A DNA stretch of 64,000 bases from positions 18,946,058 through 19,010,057 of the forward strand of contig CM049310.1 in the NCBI GenBank assembly GCA_026874595.1, in the 5' to 3' direction. The notes beneath the pieces are model-generated. The model worked only from the letters and a program-made list of their open reading frames with translations, made no database searches and was not told the origin of the DNA. A program made the translations under genes and the position numbers. The DNA is from Sipunculus nudus. Its lineage: Eukaryota; Annelida; Sipuncula; Golfingiida; Sipunculidae. Positions 51,001-62,400 of this stretch are shown here, piece by piece (position 1 is the stretch's first letter; each line of letters starts with the position of its first letter).

Positions 51001-51030
51001 TACCATAATTTAAAAAAAATATGTGTTTAT
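42061..51030. other. Long non-coding stretch
   Basis: No gene accepted. It contains a 17-T run at 43981-43997, two neighbouring copies of TGCATAAGGGTTC near 42623-42651, a repeated TTTTAGAAAAGAAGGA phrase near 46112-46160, and GAT-rich DNA near 46217-46267. The longest frame, plus strand 48808-49242 (144 codons), shows no domain, no codon pattern unlike its surroundings and no supporting splice sites. The overlapping minus frames at 49585-50183 are equally unsupported. Confidence 0.5.
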
Positions 51031-51412
51031 AACTCAGTATAATAAATTTATGCAGGTTATTGTGATGGTCATACTGAGTAGGTAACCTTTATATAAAAAT
51101 AATAAAATTTGAGAAAATTTTTCTCCATTACAGAATCTCTCACAGTGTTGTGTATTGTAATAGAACATAGGACCTAACTACCCAAGATTACAATTCAGTA
51201 TGTTTTCACAGTTCTCTTTTTTAACTCAGTATAATAAATTTATGCAGGGTTTTGTGATGGTTATACTTAGTAGGTAACTTTTATATAAAAATAATAAAAT
51301 TTAAAAAGAAAAACTCGCCATTACAGCATCTCTCACAGTGTTGTGTAGTGTGAGAGAACACAGGACCCGGCTACCCAAGATTACAATTCAATATGTTTTC
51401 ACAGTTCTTTGT
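51031..51412 (+). repeat. 192-bp tandem duplication, two diverged copies
   Basis: Copy one is 51031-51222 and copy two 51223-51412. Both run from AACTCAGTATAATAAATTTA through TCTCACAGTGTTGTGTA to ATGTTTTCACAGTTCT with scattered substitutions and small indels. No coding capacity. Confidence 0.9.
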
Positions 51413-53345
51413 CACTTTTTTGCAGGTGACTAGTATTATCATAAATTAGCACTGATAAATTAACAATTAACCGATTTCACTATCACTTCTTCTCATTATC
51501 CTAGAAGGATGTAATCTTGTGGTAATCTGTTGCCCTCAGATACCCAGGGTTTGGTTTCTATCAGGTGTACAGTTCTGTCAACACTGAGGTAAATCAGTCC
51601 AGATGAGCTGCGGAGACTGGTCTTGTGGCTTGGTTGGATGCTGCTGCATGTTCCTGCGTTAGTTGTTATAACCCAGAGTGGAACCACAGCAGCTTGTTAC
51701 AGGCCAGACGCTGGGGTTCAGAATCTTACTTAGTTTGCTAGAACCCTGTTAACCCCAGGTCATTTTTCAAATCAGAAACGTCTGACTTTCAGATTACTAG
51801 CTGTTGTGTTTATAAATCCACATTAATGAAGAAAAAAAATTGTACCCAGATACTGCACACCTGTTTTGAACATTGACTTTTCAAGTCAGCCTAAGCTTGT
51901 GCAATTGTATTCAGTGTGCAACTGCTTTGGTGTTATGTTTGTTTAGACACTTTGGGGTCATAGTGAGTTCATTGATAAAACAGGAGTACATGCATTCTGA
52001 TTGTAGTAGCCAAGTGTAACTTGAATGTGATCAATTTTGCCCTCCACTCGTTTGTCCTTCTGGCCATCTGGTTAAGCTTCGGAACACAATAGCTCGGGCA
52101 ACTCATGCCTGGGGTCATTTTAACTGAAATTGATTTAATACTGGTTGATGTTGATTGATACCTTTGAGAAAATCGCTTCCACATATTCACCCATTTAAGG
52201 ATTACATATCATGTGACCACCTTAACTACCACTTTTCTCCAAGTATTCTTCTAGAATGGTTTACATTTGCCTGATCACTTGGCTATAGACTTTTTTACAT
52301 ATTGGACTTGGTACTTTCAGTATAAGTTAATTTCGTCAGATTGCTCAAATTATAGTTGGCTGATAGGAATTTCCAGATCTGTTGTTAATCTACACAATAT
52401 GTACTAGAGATATTCTGTTTCCTTTTTTGTCAACCTTTAAAATACAGGTATTGGTATGCAGTGTGAATTAAGATTATGATTTGCCCTTAGTGTCAAATTC
52501 CAACTGCCTATACATTCACCTAAGATGATTTAGATTGCATCTGCAAGTCCTGCTGCATGGACACCGTACCTAGGAAGAAAAAATTTTGCAGGGTAACAGA
52601 TTTTAATGTATTAAAAAAAGGCTCATTGCATTCACTGATTTTTTAAAATTTTATGTGGCAGAATTTACTATAGCAGCAATTACAATAACATATTAAGGTT
52701 CTGTAAAAACAAGACTGGCACCTTATGAGTGTACATGTATGATCATTTTAGTTTAATATTCTGCATATTATATTATACACTTTTATATGTAAGAGCATAG
52801 AAATAACAGCTTGATTGTGATAAAAATTAACTATTATTTTGACCATAAACATGTTGTACACATTAACTCTGTTAATCTTGAAACACAAAAATTTACAGGC
52901 ACAATCCATGACATTTCTTCTGATTAGTATGATGGAACACTTATAATGTGTCCTGCAGTAATCTGTATAAGCCTAGTATGCAAATGATTAACTGTCAATG
53001 TCCATAGTGAAGTCATTTGTACTAATTAGCAAAAAACGTACACTGCCAGGGAGAGGGAAAGTGGTTGTTCAGTGTGAAAGTATAGATCCGGCGGTAACTA
53101 CTTTAACTTGCTTGATTGCTTGGATCCATAAGATATTTATATAAATTTGTAAAGCAAAAGTGACTGTCCATGCTTACAGGTGTTTTTTCATATTGTGCAG
53201 TTCAGGTTTGAAATATAAAATATAATAGAAACTATGATTAATTCATCTGGTAAGTGATCACCACTGCCTGCTATTTTTCTCATAATATTTATTTTCAGCA
53301 AATATCAGCAACATGAAATAAATAGTGTAAAAACTGGTTGACAGT
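51413..53345. other. Non-coding DNA, nothing recognised
   Basis: Frames on the minus strand at 51496-51687 and 51969-52190 have no recognisable families. Confidence 0.5.
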
Positions 53346-53570
53346 TTGAATAACGCTAATCTGAAAGAATGCTTGCGTCAGGCGGCTGCTGCCTAATGAA
53401 ATATTACACATTGTTCATTAACCTAGAAGGAACCTGGTGTTTCTGAATGAGTCATGAATGGGCCTCGAAGATTGATGCCCGTGTTACGATACCGTGGCGT
53501 TTAAACGTTGCGGCTTTGTCACTGCTCTGTGACCTGTGCAGCTGTCATTTAATGTAGGGTGTTGATTCAA
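53346..53570. promoter_or_regulatory. CpG-richer islet, possible regulatory element
   Basis: Locally richer in CpG than its flanks (GCGTCAGGCGG, CCTCGAAG, TTACGATACCGTGGCG, TTAAACGTTGCGG) with an AP-1 type TGAGTCA at about 53450. Stop codons interrupt all frames. This is a composition-based suggestion only. Confidence 0.2.
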
Positions 53571-55129
53571 TTAAACTGAAGGTAGGGAAGGTAGGCATAC
53601 ACAACTACGTGGGATTTACAGTCCGGTATAAGCTTTTATGATGATGACAATAGTGGCAAAAATCACCGTGCTAATGCACCAAAGGAACATTTGGCTTGAA
53701 TAGCAGGACATAACAACACATGATTAGTGGTTCATTTATGGTATAAATAGGATTCCTGCATGTTGTGGTTCTGCAGATCTGGTCTCCAAGCCACTCCTGT
53801 CTCCATCAGTTCTCAAAGCATGTTTCACTTCCCTTATTGATCTGAAAGTAAGAGGGCCCCAGTGCACCTGACTTTGATTAATATGAAATACATAGGCTGG
53901 ACGTCTACATGCATGTCACCTGTGACAAGCAGCACTAAAGCAATCTGTCTGCTGCATGTATTGATACACTTAGATCCCCCTGTCTGTTTGTTTCATAGAC
54001 ACAAGCAATGGATGCAAGTAGCCTGTTAATCAATTTAATTACCCCTGGTTAAAAAATAAATTAATAATAAAGTTCATACCATTTGGAGCAACCATGTTGG
54101 TGCATTAGAGGTGTATCTGGGATGCCAACACCTTCTTCATATTTATAAATGCTTAGAAATACAAATGTGCAGAGAAAAGATTAGATAAACGTCTGATAGA
54201 TAATTGGTTTCAGCAAGTCATTCTCTTTGAAACCTGACAGCTTACAATATATAATTGACAAATGCACATCTCTAGCACATTAGTCAGGCTCATTGCTCTG
54301 TCACTGCATTTATATGTAGTCCATTTCAAAGCAAGGTATTTTATACCTTTATGCAACCAGAGTCTATTGAGATTACCATATTTTAATAGTGAATAATCTG
54401 CAACATAAAAAAAACATGATAACTATGGTCAGCACTAAATTTCAGTTGCTCACCCTTATAAGGGAAGAAAGATGTGTATAGTGATGCCATGTTTTTGATG
54501 TATGCAATATAACCCATGTAATGACAAGATAATCGGCTCGGAAGCCTTCATCTTTTGAGATGGGCTGCAAATTAAAGACTGTGGTGTAATGGGTTGCATA
54601 TAATGGATAATTTGGATGCAGTCATGTGTTAACAAAGGTATCCCACCAAACATATCTATTATCTGATTTCAAAGCTAATGCAAGCAGTGATGCATCACAT
54701 ATACCTGGCTATATTAAGGATTTAATGCATCTTTCTGTCTCTGTCTTAACACATCAGTAGTATACCATCATCATTTTCAGCTTTATGGGCAAATCATGTT
54801 TTTTTATACAGTGCATACAATTTTAACAGTCTTATTAAAAAAATCACAAATAAAAAAAACGTTAGGGACCATTTTTCAAGCAGGCCTCAATTAGGAAATT
54901 AATAATTGAAGATAGTTTGTTAATTCTTAACTATTCTTAGAGATGGTTATTGATGATTTATAAGTCTGAAATGTTTGGAACCTTGAAGGTAGGCATTGTA
55001 GACTGGAATGTCACTGGCTGTAACCTTAATACCATACATGGTCACAGTGACATTAATCTGTTGTTAGGACTCACAAATAAGGGTTATTGTGTGAGAGCTC
55101 ATCCTTTGCCATCAGAGCCAAATTAAAAG
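53571..55129. other. Non-coding DNA, nothing recognised
   Basis: The minus-strand frame at 54456-54653 ends in a stop just before a donor-like GTGAGC and is not accepted as an exon. Confidence 0.5.
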
Positions 55130-55345
55130 CTAAAGCAACATGTCAGGTTCATCATTAGCAGATTCGGGCGGTCTGTATTGATTAGTTCAATTAAATTGTG
55201 GCTGCTAATTGCAAAACCCCAGGATATGGCTCGGTCAAGCCCTGAGGGGTCCAAGCACTGAGCATCGTCTTCTGCCTCGTGGCCAGGTATTCTGCTAATC
55301 GCATTGTCTCACACAGGTGTGGCAGAAAAACCAAGAAAGGAGGGG
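55130..55345. promoter_or_regulatory. Homeodomain-site-rich islet, possible regulatory element
   Basis: Clustered TTAATT/CTAAT type cores (GATTAGTTCAATTAAATTG, GCTGCTAATTGC, CTGCTAATCGC) lie in a segment with more CpG than usual. Clusters of such cores are typical of developmental enhancers but also arise in AT-rich DNA. Confidence 0.2.
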
Positions 55346-57210
55346 GCATTGATCTGTGTGTAGGTGATACATGGGTCAGCTGTGGGATTGTGATGAGTGT
55401 GATGAGGTTGGTGCATTTTCCCAACCCTGGACTCAGTGGGTCACCAGGGGACAGGATAATAATTTACTGTAAGGGGATCAGGGATCCATATTGTCATAGC
55501 AGGACAGCCTACAAAGCAGGTACAGTTCATCTCTGCTTAGTAGCAGGTCTCTCTCAACACAAGTTGGTGATATTACTCATATTCTGTTCACTGAGGTTAT
55601 TAAGTAAGCATTATTCTACCCATCTAGAAATTCCTAAAGGTGTTGATAGAATCTTAATGTATTGTTGCATGTGGAAAGGGACAAGAATAGGCAAGATGTT
55701 GAAGACTTCATAGTGTGGCCTGTCTCAACATTAGATTGCTGCATGGATTACTTCATCAGAAGCTGATTAAGGCTCCAGCATATATCCTTATGAATATCAA
55801 CAGACCAGGATAGTCCAGCAACCATGGAAGGTTGTCCTTGGTTTGACTTGAGGTTAGGATGTGTTTAATCAGTTTAAATTTATTGACATGTCTCTCATTT
55901 CTTTGGGCAGGTGTGTTGACACTGTGGGGTTAGGAACTAATTAAAGCCCAAACCCAGCAAAATAATGAAGTGGACTGGAGAGAACAGATGAACTGGCCAT
56001 CCATCAAACCAACAGGAAGCTGTCAGTCAGCTTTCAGCTTGCTTTGTCAGTCTCTACTCTCCTGTGGTTCTAGCCCTGTGAAGTCTCATGAAAACTGCTG
56101 CAGGCTGATCACAGGCTGTTACAGTCAGACCTGCTGAGGTAACAAGTAGGGCTGTGGACCTGTTGATGTCTTTACCTTCCTGGGACTGTCTGCCATATAT
56201 GTCATGCAATAAATATGACCAATTTAGAAGAATTCATACTTGTCATGCCATGCAATTTTTAACTCAGGATTAGATTTTCAGCCTGGGATTATATAGGTGA
56301 AACTCAAAAAGTTATATACAAGAATAGTATCAGACTTAAAAAAAACTCAATTCATACTTAAAACTTAAAAAATCATTCTTCAGTTTAATTCAAGTTCTCA
56401 AACAAAGAATTTGTCAACAATTTTCTGGAGTGATATTTTAATTTTTGTCTTGGTCGTTCACCGATTGCACTAAATTTTTAAGTCCTAAAAAGATACACAA
56501 AATTAAAACTTATAGACTTGTCGATCTTTTTTAGGGCAGTTAATCCCTTGAAATAAATGAATTATTAATCAGGTTTTTGGAAAATACAAATTTAAAGTTT
56601 TTATGGAAATACAAAAATTATGTGTCTGTTCCACCAAAACAGGACATTAATCAGAATGTGCAAATATCCAGCAGTAACAATTGACTGTTGTCATTTGGAT
56701 GATGTCACATGAACATTCCGTAGATATGAAGTCGAGCAATCCTGTTTATAAAACATTATAAAAAAGTCCAGTCCATGTCAGATTGATGCTGTCTATTGTA
56801 CAGCAAATGATGTATGCACTTTTGAAAGCTGGTGATGGAGCAAGGCTGGTTGTTGCATTGGTATAATACCACCAGTCCTATTTTTAGGAGACTTATAAAC
56901 ACCATATACATTTTCAAAAACAATCTGCCTTCTCTTGATTGGAAATAAATTTGGTCAAAGGGGAAATAATTGGACAATCTACTTGTAACCTAGGCTCGTG
57001 GTTTGCTAACATTTCACCATTAAACAGTCTAGAGCAACTGCCTGGAGACTTTCTAGTGATATAATACTGGGTAATGGGTACTGCTTTGTTCCTGAAATCC
57101 TATAGTTAGGAGATATTTGTTCTTTTTTTAAACTGACCTATGAAAACTTGGTATCAGCCATGAAAGTCTTTTAAATCCTGTTGATGATGTTGTTGTTAAG
57201 GGGTAGTAGT
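55346..57210. other. Non-coding DNA
   Basis: Most of the 144-codon frame at 55279-55713 lies here. It has no recognisable domain, and part of it overlaps the islet just upstream. The minus frame at 56756-56977 is also unrecognised. Confidence 0.5.
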
Positions 57211-57596
57211 AACCCCTTGCTCACCCCCCCCCCCCCTCCTTCCAGCAACCAACAAAATCATTCAGGGCTGCCAGGATGACTACCAGACTCCACAAACCTT
57301 CTTCATTTGACTTCAGCATGACTGTGATTATTACACCTTGTCTTTACATTCTTTATTTTACAAAAAAAAAAAATAAAGAAACTGCTGGTTATTAAGTAGA
57401 GTTTCTTATTTGAACCAATCTGTTTGTAGTTCTTAGTTATTTTTAGCCACCCCAAAAAGATAAATAATAAATTGAAATAAATCAGAACTATATAGTTCTG
57501 CTGCAAATGTTTTGTATTTCATGTAAATCCAGCTAGATCATCCTGTAAGCTTTTTGTGATAAACTAGATTGTGATAAATGTTAAGGCAAGCTTATT
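57211..57596 (+). repeat. 386-bp tandem duplication, first copy
   Basis: Followed at once by a second copy. By eye the copies differ in a C tract (13 C here; CCCCAACCCCC in the second copy), in an A tract (12 A against 10 A) and by a few bases at the edge. The minus-strand frame at 57303-57506 lies wholly in the repeat and is not supported as a gene. Confidence 0.95.
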
Positions 57597-57974
57597 AACC
57601 CCTTGCTCACCCCAACCCCCTTCCAGCAACCAACAAAATCATTCAGGGCTGCCAGGATGACTACCAGACTCCACAAACCTTCTTCATTTGACTTCAGCAT
57701 GACTGTGATTATTACACCTTGTCTTTACATTCTTTATTTTACAAAAAAAAAATAAAGAAACTGCTGGTTATTAAGTAGAGTTTCTTATTTGAACCAATCT
57801 GTTTGTAGTTCTTAGTTATTTTTAGCCACCCCAAAAAGATAAATAATAAATTGAAATAAATCAGAACTATATAGTTCTGCTGCAAATGTTTTGTATTTCA
57901 TGTAAATCCAGCTAGATCATCCTGTAAGCTTTTTGTGATAAACTAGATTGTGATAAATGTTAAGGCAAGCTTAG
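57597..57974 (+). repeat. 386-bp tandem duplication, second copy
   Basis: Begins AACCCCTTGCTCACC and ends TTAAGGCAAGCTTA, like the first copy. The difference is confined to homopolymer runs, which points to a very recent duplication or an assembly artefact. Confidence 0.95.
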
Positions 57975-58373
57975 CTCAGAGACCTCTGTTAAAGAAAAAA
58001 TAAGACTTATACACTTTGCCATTGACCTTACATCAGATGTAAATTGATTTATCAGATATACTGATAACCATAGCAACCTCTACATAATGTTACTGCAAAA
58101 ACACAGTAACATTAAGTCTGAGACCAAGCATTTTGGCTGTTAAATAAAATTAAGAGTCAGAGAGAGATCAAGAGAATCCGCATGAATGGGTCATATTAAA
58201 AAAAAATGTGTGCAGGGCATTAAAACAAATGTAGAATAGAATAATTGAACATGATACTCTGTTATCAAATATTGGAAATCATAAAGTGATAAATTGGAAT
58301 TTTTTGTGGTACAGAACTGATGCTCCCAGATAATAATTATTTTTATCAAAGACATGATAAAATATTTATTTAC
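57975..58373. other. Non-coding DNA
   Basis: AT-rich, with short A and T runs. No feature seen. Confidence 0.5.
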
Positions 58374-58541
58374 CTGTAGTGATGAAGAGTCTCTCTGTCA
58401 CAGGTTTCATTGTTAGATGATGACTCACAGTGATCCATACATCATTATGTTTTTCAGCTAAAAAACTGTGTAGATGAGATAATGTATCAATATCAGAAAC
58501 TAATTGGTACCAGTAGGAAAAAGATGAATGGATTTTGCTAA
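58374..58541 (-). CDS. Candidate internal exon, 56 codons, unrecognised protein
   Basis: On the minus strand an acceptor with a good pyrimidine run (TTTTTCTATTCCACAG) precedes 58541, and a donor, CTACAG/GTAAAT, follows 58374. The 168 bases between are open in one frame, and both boundaries fall after the first base of a codon, so the exon is phase 1-1 and can be included or skipped without shifting the frame. The peptide runs from SKIHSSFSYWYQ to TERLFITTG, rich in aromatic and hydrophobic residues, with no motif I can name. Against it: base composition is no higher in GC than the flanks, no second exon of the same gene was found, and a window this size yields such arrangements by chance. If real, the window lies in a minus-strand gene with long introns. 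Confidence 0.28.
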
Positions 58542-59360
58542 CTGTGGAATAGAAAAATACTTCATGCATGATTAGCAAGGTCAGTTGTACTTGAATGCAG
58601 GAAGGCTGATTGATATTCTTATATTCACACTTTTTAAGTCTACTTTTTCTCTTATTATTGTCTGTATTGAAACTGCTGCATGCAAATTCACTGTTTTAGA
58701 GATAATGATGGTAATGATGATGATATTGATGGTAAAATACTTCATTTATGCAGTGGAGACAGTCAGTCTGCAGCTGATTAACTGTATATTATTATCAATA
58801 AAAACTGACTCAACTTAAATTAATTTTGTTTTACCGTTTTTAAATTATTTTAAAAGATAGGAATGACCGTATTTTCAAATGAAGTCAGTATTTTCAAATG
58901 AAGTCATCTATATACATATTGTACTGCTGATTAAAACTGCTTGCTGCTGAAATGCTGACATCTGGCAGTGAGACAGAACACTGTAAGAAAGGACGTCATG
59001 CTGGGGTTCACAATCATTCGCTTGTTTGTGCTGTCATGAAGGGATATGGTGTACTGGTAAATACCTAATAAGAATCCATATCTTGTATAGTATGAAATAC
59101 ATACAGAACTTTTTGTAATATATGCATAGACTCATAAGAACAACAGCTACCAGTATGACAGAAATAATATGCCTAATTGGAGGGTGATTTTCTGGCAGAC
59201 ATGTCCTAGTCAGCTGTCTTGGGGGTTCTCTTGGGTTTCACTGACATAAAAAAAAGTTCTGATCTGAACTAACTTGTTGATTACATATAAATTTGTAATT
59301 ATTTATTGAGCAAATTATATTTTAATAGAAATATAAAAATTTTAACCTCTTGAATCTTTT
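58542..59360. other. Non-coding DNA
   Basis: Contains a GATGAT-rich stretch at about 58701-58731 and the 19-bp tandem duplication listed separately. No gene recognised. Confidence 0.5.
58869..58906 (+). repeat. Exact 19-bp tandem duplication
   Basis: GTATTTTCAAATGAAGTCA occurs twice in a row (58869-58887 and 58888-58906). Confidence 0.95.
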
Positions 59361-59479
59361 GTGTGTGTGTGTATTTATGTATTATTATTATTTATAAATA
59401 TATATATATAATATAAATATATTATTTATTTATTAGTAATAGTTACATAAATATATAAATATATATTTAAACATATATC
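59361..59479. repeat. (GT)6 followed by about 100 bases of almost pure A/T
   Basis: Starts with six GT units and continues as TATTTATAAATATATATATA-type sequence. Strongly AT-rich and easily unwound. No further structure is suggested. Confidence 0.85.
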
Positions 59480-62400
59480 AAGGGCAACATTTTCGAATAC
59501 ATACACTTAGATCCACTCGCATCATATTTTTAACAGTGTAAAAAATTGATAATGTTAATAGTGGACCTAAGATCAAGATACAGATAAGTAACCAGATGTA
59601 CTATATAGTTATTTGTTGTGTCATGATTTCATTTCCCATTAATCATCATTTTCCAGTTATTGTCCTCGCCATTCATACCATAAAAGAAAACGTCATATAT
59701 TTTACTTTTATATCTTCATTTATAAAAATAAGTATATATTCTTGTTCAAACACATCTGGTTAATCAGATTAAAACATGGTGATTTCGTAGTTGGCTGATT
59801 TCTAACGAAGTACTTCCGTTTAAGTTATGGTGGTGCTGATTATCATGTATTGACGCTGATCAGGGAAGGCTGAGATCTTCTGTCTGTATGAATCTCCTTA
59901 GAGATAGGGTTGTTGATGGGCAGATTTTCTGCAGTGTAACCATAGTCAGCACAGACCCTGATGACATTTGTGTTGTGAAGCGAAAATCTTCATTTTATGT
60001 GGACTGATAACAAGCAAGTGACTGGGATTAGGACAGCTGAGATTGATTTGTTGGTGCATTTGGTGCAGCATGTGCAGTGACAGAAGCAGGCAGCAGGGAT
60101 CCACTCTCCCTGCTCCCAGTGTCCATTGGTTCAGCAGGCAACCAACTGTGCTCTTGTGTCTCAACACCTGCAGACAAGGTAGATGCAGTGTGCATGCTTG
60201 TCACAGGGGCATTGTGGCATGTTAGGCCTGTCTTAATGAACCATCATGCAGGAGATGATGTCACAGTCTGTGTGCCAGTACCCTGCCCCATGCAATGAAC
60301 TCAGCTGCCATTCACTGACCTGGAGTCATAATCAGTGCAGTCCATTTACCTTATAGGGAGGTCAGGTTGTGCCCATGCTTCTACCAAGCCTTGTCCATTT
60401 TGCTGCCAGCATCTAAAAAGTACTGAGCCCAGTGTGCTGTAGCCAGTGGGTCTGGATCGATATTTCTAGCTCTGTGCAGCCCAGGAACATAAATTGCTGA
60501 CAGGCTTGGCAGGTCGTGAGAGATATTCGATGGTTGTGTGAGCACCTGCCCCACCCATGCCTTAAATGAGATTGGCCTGCTGCTCTATTAAGCCTTGCAA
60601 TTTATGGCAATTGTTGCTGAGAGACCAGCCTTGTGAAGCTGCAATATGAAGAGTGTGTATAGGGCATGGATAACTGAGTTTATAGTGGGCCAGTATAGTG
60701 GTGACTTCTCTGGGATGTAACATCTCTCTTGTTACCTAACACCTTGCATCATTGCTGTGTCTTGGCTGCTGTACAGTAAGAAGCAGCAGGCTACCACTTG
60801 GTTGATATTAGCTGTTGTTGGTGATGTACTCTGTACACCAGGAACAGCCAGGTACAACTGATGAAAGGTCAAGCCAAGATAGTTGACAGTACTGTGGATG
60901 TATACAGCTGGGGATCTCATGTGGCGGGAGTAAATCTTGTTCACCCGGGATTGTTTTCATGGCTTGTGTATGGTCTGGCCAGCCTCAGCAATAAGATGAA
61001 CTGGCCCCATACCAATCAGATGCAGCATTGGATGTAAGTGAACAGCTTGCCTCCGGTTGCTTTTCTCCTCTGAGTACACACATTTGAGTTGTGGGACCGC
61101 TGGTGAACAGGTGGCCTCATCTGGAGTGGTCTGCTCATGGAAATTCTTTACTGTCATATAGTTTTACTGCATATCATCAAATGAGGAACACCTGTGCCAG
61201 GTAATCCCATATGTCATCACATGTCATCTCAGTAATCTGCTGTCTCTGCTGGGATCAGTCTGTATCTTTTTTACCAGCTGTTACATGGCAGACAGTTAGT
61301 TTACTACCCGTCGCCAACACATAACGCCTTAGTCAAACTGTAGAATCTTCCCACAAGCATTAGCATGTGCACAAGAACACTTTTGTTTATATTGTGTAGA
61401 TTTACTCAAATAATAGAATACTGAAAGTTCAATACTGTAATGCATGTTGTTAATATGAATGTGGTATTTTGTTGATAGACTTTCCCTCTAATGGCCAATA
61501 TGCTGTTATAAACAAGTCTGGCTTATTATTTAGATGTCATCCTGATCCATTCTTGATTTATTTATTCCAGGCCAAACTTGTTTATATGAAGCCTGGCTGA
61601 TTCAGTGAAATCACTTTTGTCTGTCATAAGCAATAAATTGTGGCCAGCAGGCAAGCAGACAGTGCTGATGGGGGAGTCTGGTGATTTACGGTCACACTTA
61701 TGAGAGAATAAACAATGGACACAACTGCATCCTGTGGTGCTGCTCAGTTTGAGTCTTAGATCTAGAACCTGGCACTAGTGTGTGTAACAAGTTCAACAGT
61801 TGTTAAATATAGATTAATAGCTGCAAGCCAGGAATCCATTGATAAATTTGTGGAGCATCAGCTTTGATCTGAGCATGAAAGATGCTTGTGTCCCCCTTCA
61901 TGTGATGATCCTGAGATTAATTGGGAGAAAATGGTAATCACACTATGGGGAGACTGGGTGGGGTAAGATAGTCAATGAGCGTGAAATAGTGAGAAGGGCC
62001 AGGACCCAGTGTTTATAGTTTCCCCACACTCTACCCCTGCAGTCTGTTCCTCTGCATGAAGATGGGCAGTACAGTCTGTCTGTTTAGGCAACTGCTTCAG
62101 CTTGACCCCATCTCTGTCACCAGCTAACCAAGTGTTAAGGTCAAGATGTGAACACAAACAGTGCGGGTGTCCATGAGGCCTTCTGTTTGCTGTGTTATTA
62201 TGACCTGGGTGACACATCAGCCATATAATTAGTGTTTAAATGCTGCATGGCTGTATACCCTGATTAGATTGCAGCCACCATAGCATTTGATGCCAGGCTG
62301 ACCTCAAATGTTAGATGTCAGACAGTGTCCACAACTTGACCAAATGGATTTATTTAAGCAATGCTTGGCAGCCCTACTTGAACCATGTATGAGAACACAG

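Noticed and set aside
55279-55713. 144-codon open frame on the plus strand
   Set aside because: No recognisable family. It starts inside a possible regulatory islet and no splice or promoter evidence fits it.
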